Assembly (NCBI GenBank): GCA_029864945.1
Contig: JAOTSL010000041.1
Span: 1-14,830 of the forward strand
Length of the DNA stretch: 14,830 nucleotides
Direction of reading: 5' to 3'
DNA from: Gammaproteobacteria bacterium
GTDB lineage: Bacteria; Pseudomonadota; Gammaproteobacteria; S012-40
The notes beneath the pieces were generated by a model. That model was not told the DNA's origin. It searched no databases and worked only from the letters and a program-made list of their open reading frames with translations. A program made the translations under genes and the position numbers. Each line of letters opens with the position of its first letter. Position 1 is the first letter of the stretch. This document shows, piece after piece, positions 11,820 to 14,830 of this stretch.

Positions 11820-11860
11820 GTCTTTTGGAGAATAGGCATGGAACTAGATGTAACGATTGA
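11744..11860 (+). CDS. attC-encoded leader ORF overlapping the next gene
   Basis: A 38-residue ORF with the same acidic start as in attC-5 (MTDLNEHEEQENNAAVAG). It runs through the right box and stops at TGA 11858-11860, 23 bases inside the cassette gene at 11838 in another frame. The arrangement parallels the leader at 10267 and suggests coupled translation. It has only a weak ribosome site. Confidence 0.4.
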   Translation: MTDLNEHEEQENNAAVAGLLDALVISLLENRHGTRCND

Positions 11861-12044
11861 ACGGATTGATAACGGCTACATTGTTAGTGGCAAAGGTGCT
11901 ACTAGCGGGAAGCGTTATTACAAAGACCTAGAGACTTTCGCTCGCCTTCTGATTCTTGAGGATATCTGCGAGAAGGATAGGCAAATACGTGAGCATAAGA
12001 TGCCCGACAAACCGTTTCACTTTAAGATTACAACTGACTTATAA
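11838..12044 (+). CDS. hypothetical cassette protein
   Basis: A 68-residue protein, TTGGAG seven bases before the ATG. It begins MELDVTIERIDNGYIVSGKG, a beta-hairpin-like start also seen in many small phage proteins, followed by SGKRYYKDLETFARLLILED and a basic/acidic helix, with a beta-like end (PFHFKITTDL). No named family is recognised. The stop TAA is in TTATAAC, the exact complement of attC-8's right box. Confidence 0.65.
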   Translation: MELDVTIERIDNGYIVSGKGATSGKRYYKDLETFARLLILEDICEKDRQIREHKMPDKPFHFKITTDL

Positions 12045-12123
12045 CGTCGCAAAACAGTAGCGGCACGACATAGACAAACAAGGCACAGCGCGTTGACCGT
12101 CTGCTGATTTTGCCTTGTTATGT
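12039..12123 (-). repeat. attC-9
   Basis: Boxes TTATAAC (12039-12045) and GTTATGT (12117-12123), 85 bases. Left arm GCAAAACAGTAGCGG pairs with right-arm complement GCAAAA-T-CAGCAG-A-CGG. It shares TAACGTCGCAAAACAG with attC-4, so these sites have a common origin. Confidence 0.87.
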
Positions 12124-12141
12124 GTAACTCAGGAGGTAGTT

Positions 12142-12315
12142 ATGGAACGATGTAACCCCGTAGAGATGCGGAAGAACTTAGATGTTGTTGAGCAATTTAA
12201 GAATGCTGGGATAGACTTTGTAGCGATACCAGCACGTAACGCCGAGCATAAAAAAGAACTGATTGCTCAAGGCGAGAAATCACTACAGGTTGAGATTGAT
12301 AATGATTTGTCCTAA
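12142..12315 (+). CDS. DUF1382-like phage protein
   Basis: A 57-residue protein with a strong AGGAGG five bases before ATG 12142. The body NPVEMRKNLDVVEQFKNAGI followed by DFVAIPARNAEHKKELIAQG matches the DUF1382 phage family pattern (PVELRKSLE.A..L...GI.FV..PV....E...L). Function is unknown; family members sit in lambdoid early regions. It overlaps the next gene by 14 bases, and the two share one cassette. Confidence 0.7.
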   Translation: MERCNPVEMRKNLDVVEQFKNAGIDFVAIPARNAEHKKELIAQGEKSLQVEIDNDLS

Positions 12316-12475
12316 CTGTAAAAGTAACGATATGAAACATGAGCACGATACTGCCCACGGAATTGCAGGAACTCACATAACTGGGAGTGAGCGATTTACT
12401 TGCTCTTGTGGCCTATATATTGACAATAAAGGTGATGCTGAAAAGTTAGGACTGACATTCACGGTAGACACATAA
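12302..12475 (+). CDS. small zinc-ribbon protein
   Basis: A 57-residue protein starting at ATG 12302, overlapping the end of the DUF1382-like gene and therefore coupled. MICPNCKSNDMKHEHDTAHG gives a CPNC knuckle, and FTCSCGLYID a CSC knuckle, together a four-cysteine zinc ribbon. Similar tiny zinc ribbons are common in phage early regions and may bind nucleic acid or host polymerase; I cannot say which. The stop TAA lies in ACATAAC, the exact complement of attC-9's right box. Confidence 0.7.
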   Translation: MICPNCKSNDMKHEHDTAHGIAGTHITGSERFTCSCGLYIDNKGDAEKLGLTFTVDT

Positions 12476-12591
12476 CGTCGCAAATAAGAGGCTGGCCAAC
12501 TTTGAACCAGCCAAGTGAGATGAATTTTAACTAAACGACAAAGCAAAAAAGCACCGCTGTAGGCCAGTCCGCTTGATTTGCTTTGTTATAT
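12470..12591 (-). repeat. attC-10
   Basis: Boxes ACATAAC (12470-12476) and GTTATAT (12585-12591), 122 bases. Left arm GCAAATAAGAGGCTGGCC pairs with right-arm complement GCAAAT-C-AAGCGG-A-CTGGCC (one mismatch). CTGG/CCAG within the left half offers an alternative hairpin. Confidence 0.87.
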
Positions 12592-12616
12592 TGCAAGCTG
12601 ATAAAAGGAGCAACAA

Positions 12617-12865
12617 ATGGATATGAACATTAACGCATCAGATTTTTTGACTGCCGAGCAGAAAAAAGAAATAGGTGCAGCGCTAACAACCAAGATTCTT
12701 GACGGGATTGAGCAAATGCAGTTTTCGAAAGCGAAAAAGCTTGACCTTGTTTCGTCTTTCAATCAGATCATAGAGAATGCATTTGAAAACGGTGATCTGT
12801 ATGATCAGATGGATTTTGCCGCTGTTGGAAAAAAGCTTTCGAAAAAGGTGCTAGACGCAATATAA
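12617..12865 (+). CDS. hypothetical helical cassette protein
   Basis: An 82-residue protein, AAAGGAG six bases before the ATG. It begins MDMNINASDFLTAEQKKEIG and is predicted all-helical with alternating Lys and acidic residues, ending DFAAVGKKLSKKVLDAI. No motif is recognised. The stop TAA is in ATATAAT (12860-12866); the first six bases match attC-10's right box complement. Confidence 0.65.
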   Translation: MDMNINASDFLTAEQKKEIGAALTTKILDGIEQMQFSKAKKLDLVSSFNQIIENAFENGDLYDQMDFAAVGKKLSKKVLDAI

Positions 12866-12979
12866 TGCTGCCATAAGCTGGCCGCGAATTGAAACCACTG
12901 GAGACTATGATGAGTAACGAAACCGACGATATTAAAACAAGCGCCGATGCAGCGGATCGGCTTGATGGTGTTGTTATAC
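12860..12979 (-). repeat. attC-11, containing start codon of the MT-A70 gene
   Basis: Boxes ATATAAT (12860-12866; T for C, as in attC-7) and GTTATAC (12973-12979), 120 bases. Left arm CCATAAGC pairs with right-arm complement CCAT-C-AAGC; CCGC/GCGG adds a second block. CTGGAG and ATG 12910 lie inside. Confidence 0.8.
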
Positions 12980-13542
12980 CTGCGGGTTATCAGTGCATAG
13001 TAGCCGATCCGCCGTGGGACTATAAAACACCGGGGCAGATTGGCAAGACGCTAAAGCATAGACCGAACCGTGATGAAGGTGAATCAAAACACGGCGCTGG
13101 CAGCGTTGCGCGCTATGGGGCAATGAGCATGGATGAATTAAAAGCGATGCCTGTGGAGGGTTTAGCTGCTGACAACGCCCACCTATACCTATGGGTTACC
13201 AATGGGTTCATGGAGCAGGCATACCCATTAGCAAGGGCGTGGGGTTTTGAGCCAAAGACAATAATCACATGGACAAAGACGCGAAAGGCAGACGGACAAC
13301 CCTCCATGAAGATGGGGTACTACTATCGAGGTGCTACAGAGCATGTTCTGTTTTGCGTGAGGGGGAGTATGAGACTGCAAGGGTCAGCGGCTCCAACTGC
13401 GATATTTGCACCGAGACTAAGGCACAGTCAGAAGCCAGAAGAGTTTTATTCGCTGGTAGATGAGCAAACACCCGGCCCCAGATTAGAATTGTTTTCTAGG
13501 AAGTTGCGCGCTGGCTGGGTCGCTTGGGGTAATGAGGTATAA
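12910..13542 (+). CDS. MT-A70 family adenine methyltransferase
   Basis: A 210-residue protein. CTGGAG and ATG 12910 (or 12907) are inside attC-11; residues 1-23 (MSNETDDIKTSADAADRLDG onward) are encoded by the site and the right box encodes part of GVVIP. The enzyme begins at once with GYQCIVADPPWDYKTPG, with catalytic DPPW at 33-36. It continues with the MT-A70 features HLYLWVTNGFMEQAYPLARA, EPKTIITWTK, TEHVLFCVRG, RHSQKPEEFY and LELFSRKLRAGWVAWGNE. It should transfer methyl to adenine N6, in phages usually DNA. Length is normal, motifs are intact. The stop TAA lies in GTATAAC, the exact complement of attC-11's right box. Confidence 0.85.
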   Translation: MSNETDDIKTSADAADRLDGVVIPAGYQCIVADPPWDYKTPGQIGKTLKHRPNRDEGESKHGAGSVARYGAMSMDELKAMPVEGLAADNAHLYLWVTNGFMEQAYPLARAWGFEPKTIITWTKTRKADGQPSMKMGYYYRGATEHVLFCVRGSMRLQGSAAPTAIFAPRLRHSQKPEEFYSLVDEQTPGPRLELFSRKLRAGWVAWGNEV

Positions 13543-13622
13543 CGTTTTTAAATAAAGGGAAAACCACGGACTCGCTAAGCAAACCGCGCTTTCTGAAGTC
13601 CCATTTTATTTAATTGTTAGAT
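13537..13622 (-). repeat. attC-12
   Basis: Boxes GTATAAC (13537-13543) and GTTAGAT (13616-13622), 86 bases. Left arm TTAAATAAAGGGA pairs with right-arm complement TTAAATAAA-AT-GGGA, two extra bases on the right. Most AT-rich of the set. Confidence 0.82.
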
Positions 13623-13648
13623 TGCAGGGTTACATAAGGAGTTGAATT

Positions 13649-13981
13649 ATGGCAAACGGTGATAGATTACCGATGGAAGTAATGGCAAGACGCGATGACT
13701 GGCAAGCCGGTATATCACTTTTTGCTAGGCAGATTACGGTAGGCAACGGTTCGGCAATAGCTGAGCCTCTTTTATTTAAAACTCCAGAGAATGAAGCTAT
13801 GTGTGTTGAGCCGTTTATGAAAATTGACATTCAAACCGCTCAACAATTTATGGATGAATTATGGCAATGTGGGTTACGCCCGACCGAGGGCACAGGTTCT
13901 GCTGGAAGTTTTGCAGCGCAGGAAAAACACCTTCAGGATATGCGAACAATCACATTTAAAAAACTGAACATAGATATCTAA
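13649..13981 (+). CDS. hypothetical last cassette protein
   Basis: A 110-residue protein, AAGGAG seven bases before the ATG. It begins MANGDRLPMEVMARRDDWQA and continues through GISLFARQITVGNGSAIAEP and a helical FMDELWQCGLRPTEG. The pattern of a DxxxAG motif and a Gly/Ser-rich C-terminal stretch is familiar from small phage proteins, but I cannot name it. The stop TAA is in ATCTAAC (13976-13982), the exact complement of attC-12's right box; no attC follows. Confidence 0.65.
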   Translation: MANGDRLPMEVMARRDDWQAGISLFARQITVGNGSAIAEPLLFKTPENEAMCVEPFMKIDIQTAQQFMDELWQCGLRPTEGTGSAGSFAAQEKHLQDMRTITFKKLNIDI

Positions 13982-14085
13982 CATTAAGTGGACGAAAAAC
14001 TCTCGTGTTTAACTACGACAATCTTTCGTAAAAGTACCCGACTAATTCAGTCTGGCACAAGCATCAATCAGCAGGATAACGAGCA
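13976..14085. other. right border of the array: half site without attC arms
   Basis: ATCTAAC (13976-13982, a perfect RYYYAAC) closes the last cassette. The 103 bases after it contain no right box or arm complementary to TAACATTAAGTGGACG. They hold ACGAAA (13992-13997) and TTTCGT (14024-14029) with TCGT/ACGA nested between. On the minus strand this is where an attI or an acceptor site would lie relative to the array. No ORF is present. Confidence 0.5.
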
Positions 14086-14352
14086 ATGATAAGTGATACA
14101 TGCAACAACCTAATACATAGATTAAAATGCAAATATCCAGTTGGCCCAATTGTAAACGGAGATCCTGAATTTGGATGGCGCGAATTTGGCGGACCAGCTC
14201 CAGATGGTATGGTGTTACCGTCCCCAATAATGATAGAAGCGGCGAAAAGAATCGAGGAGCTGGAGGGCGCATTAAAAGAGATTGGATCTATTGGCTGGGG
14301 GCGGGATGGCGACTGCGGCGCGCAGTATATTGTTGATGGCGTCATAGAGTGA
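14086..14352 (+). CDS. hypothetical phage protein, Ead-like C-terminus
   Basis: An 88-residue protein starting at ATG 14086 (weak ribosome site). N-terminal MISDTCNNLIHRLKCKYPVG, then FGWREFGGPAPDG, and IMIEAAKRIEELEGALKEIG: the EAA.RIEELE.AL helix is a common tail module of phage early proteins in which many unrelated fronts share the same end. It is the first gene to the right of the cassette array and returns to ordinary phage organisation, overlapping the next gene through GTGA. Confidence 0.6.
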   Translation: MISDTCNNLIHRLKCKYPVGPIVNGDPEFGWREFGGPAPDGMVLPSPIMIEAAKRIEELEGALKEIGSIGWGRDGDCGAQYIVDGVIE

Positions 14353-14819
14353 CAGACCACATAATCACTCAAGCCACAATAAACGACGTATTCTACGAAA
14401 TATTGGAGGAGCTAAAAACTAATCCGGTATTGCTCGCAAAAACAGAAAGCGCGAATATCGGAAAATGGGGGATGGCTAAATTATGGCGTAGCTGGATGAC
14501 TCCAACGACAAAGTATCTAGTATCGAATGGAGCAAAGATGCCATTAGTGATTAAGCCGAACGGAGAGACTTACGGAGAGCGTGAATTTAACACTGATGAC
14601 TGCCACGAATATTTCACCTCATTATGGCTAGGATTAGATAAAGAAGGCACTAGATTAAGCTGGTCGAAATCAGGCAGAGATGGTCGCAGGGCCGCGACAA
14701 AGGGTGAAAGATTTCTAGCTATGCAAAAACATTCGGAATGGGCTAGTGAGCGCGGGATAATACTGCACGTGCCGCGCGATAGCGAGTACAGCAAACTAAA
14801 CGAAGAACAAAATGTCTAG
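14349..14819 (+). CDS. conserved-type phage protein of unknown function
   Basis: A 156-residue protein from a GTG at 14349 that overlaps the previous TGA. Recognisable blocks are NIGKWGMAKLWRSWMTPTTK, MPLVIKPNGETYGEREFNTD, DCHEYFTSLWLGLDKEGTRL and SWSKSGRDGRRAATKGERFL. I believe this layout recurs in phages near replication/recombination genes, but I know no function. It is basic and Trp-rich, possibly nucleic-acid binding. No missing region is evident. Confidence 0.65.
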   Translation: MTDHIITQATINDVFYEILEELKTNPVLLAKTESANIGKWGMAKLWRSWMTPTTKYLVSNGAKMPLVIKPNGETYGEREFNTDDCHEYFTSLWLGLDKEGTRLSWSKSGRDGRRAATKGERFLAMQKHSEWASERGIILHVPRDSEYSKLNEEQNV

Positions 14820-14830
14820 AAAGGCTAAAT
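14812..14830 (+). CDS. start of next phage gene (partial)
   Basis: An ATG overlapping the end of the preceding gene opens a frame, MSRKAK, that leaves the window. The overlap and the basic start fit many phage genes in such operons, but only six codons are visible. Confidence 0.4.

Larger units (their letters stand above)
7813..13982 (-). mobile_element. array of attC-type cassettes in a phage genome, attC polarity opposite to genes
   Basis: Twelve attC-like sites (59-131 bases) alternate with short plus-strand genes. Each site has a left NNNTAAC box (TAAT twice), a right GTTNNNN box (GGTATAT once) and complementary arms with extra bases. The boxes flanking the unit are exact reverse complements in nine cases, the classical cassette signature, e.g. 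GTTAGTT (7874) with AACTAAC (8947), and GTTAGAT (13616) with ATCTAAC (13976). The extra bases are always in the right arm, and the flanks read TAACG and TTGTTA. Both asymmetries are those of standard attC sites read on the minus strand. A cassette is thus attC plus downstream gene(s), with the crossover just after each gene's TAA. No integrase gene is present here. Confidence 0.85.

Noticed and set aside
7813..13622. CRISPR array
   Set aside because: The repeated elements vary in length, are palindromic with boxes at the ends and are separated by genes rather than uniform spacers.
7813..13622. Ordinary intrinsic terminators between genes
   Set aside because: The hairpins lack U-tracts, have matching GTT/AAC boxes and contain start codons of the next gene, so they are not terminators.
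1..14830. tRNA or rRNA genes
   Set aside because: No cloverleaf with a TTCGANTC-type arm and CCA-like end, and no rRNA stretch was recognised by eye.

Overview
The window looks like the early/replication half of a tailed-phage (or prophage) genome from a fairly AT-rich gammaproteobacterial host. Nearly all genes lie on the + strand, are short, overlap or almost touch, and have good Shine-Dalgarno sites. Recognisable phage families are a YopX-like protein, an M15 peptidase, a DUF1376-type replication protein, a DnaB-family helicase, DUF3268 and DUF1382 proteins and phage DNA methyltransferases. The host guess (Vibrio-like or another marine gammaproteobacterium) is an inference from the shape of the recombination sites described below.

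Layout. 1-766: three small minus-strand genes. 780-884: a divergent promoter region with repeated TAGTAYTA octamers. 906-4498: a train of small early genes, including an acyl-carrier-like protein without the usual serine and a DUF3268 protein split by an in-frame TGA, ending in an intrinsic terminator at 4526-4558. 4560-7017: a structured leader, a small protein, a DUF1376 replication protein with an internal 6x7-bp repeat, and the DnaB helicase. 7124-7818: a promoter and a group of very small genes, including a ribbon-helix-helix protein.

7813-13982 is the striking part: an integron-like array of twelve attC-type sites, each in front of one or two short genes. Every site has a left box NNNTAAC (TAAT in two sites), a right box GTTNNNN (GGTATAT in one), and imperfectly complementary arms with extra unpaired bases. 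In nine of the twelve units the boxes flanking the gene are exact reverse complements, the classical sign of a gene cassette. The stop codon TAA of almost every cassette gene ends exactly at the predicted crossover. The extra bases lie on the right arm, and the flanks read TAACG on the left and TTGTTA on the right. This is canonical attC polarity on the minus strand, while all the genes are on the plus strand. The mobile unit is therefore best read as attC followed by gene, with the gene antisense to the usual attC-gene arrangement. Consistent with this, several attC sites carry the ribosome binding site, the ATG and an acidic N-terminal leader that reads through the right arm into the gene. 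Cassette cargo includes a TET-associated-type glycosyltransferase with a small partner, an MT-A70 adenine methyltransferase, a second methyltransferase-like protein, a truncated methyltransferase, zinc-ribbon proteins and several unknowns. No integron integrase is in the window.

14086-14830: ordinary phage genes resume. The overall picture is a phage early operon that accepts co-oriented accessory genes as attC-bearing cassettes without breaking transcription, with cargo leaning toward DNA modification.
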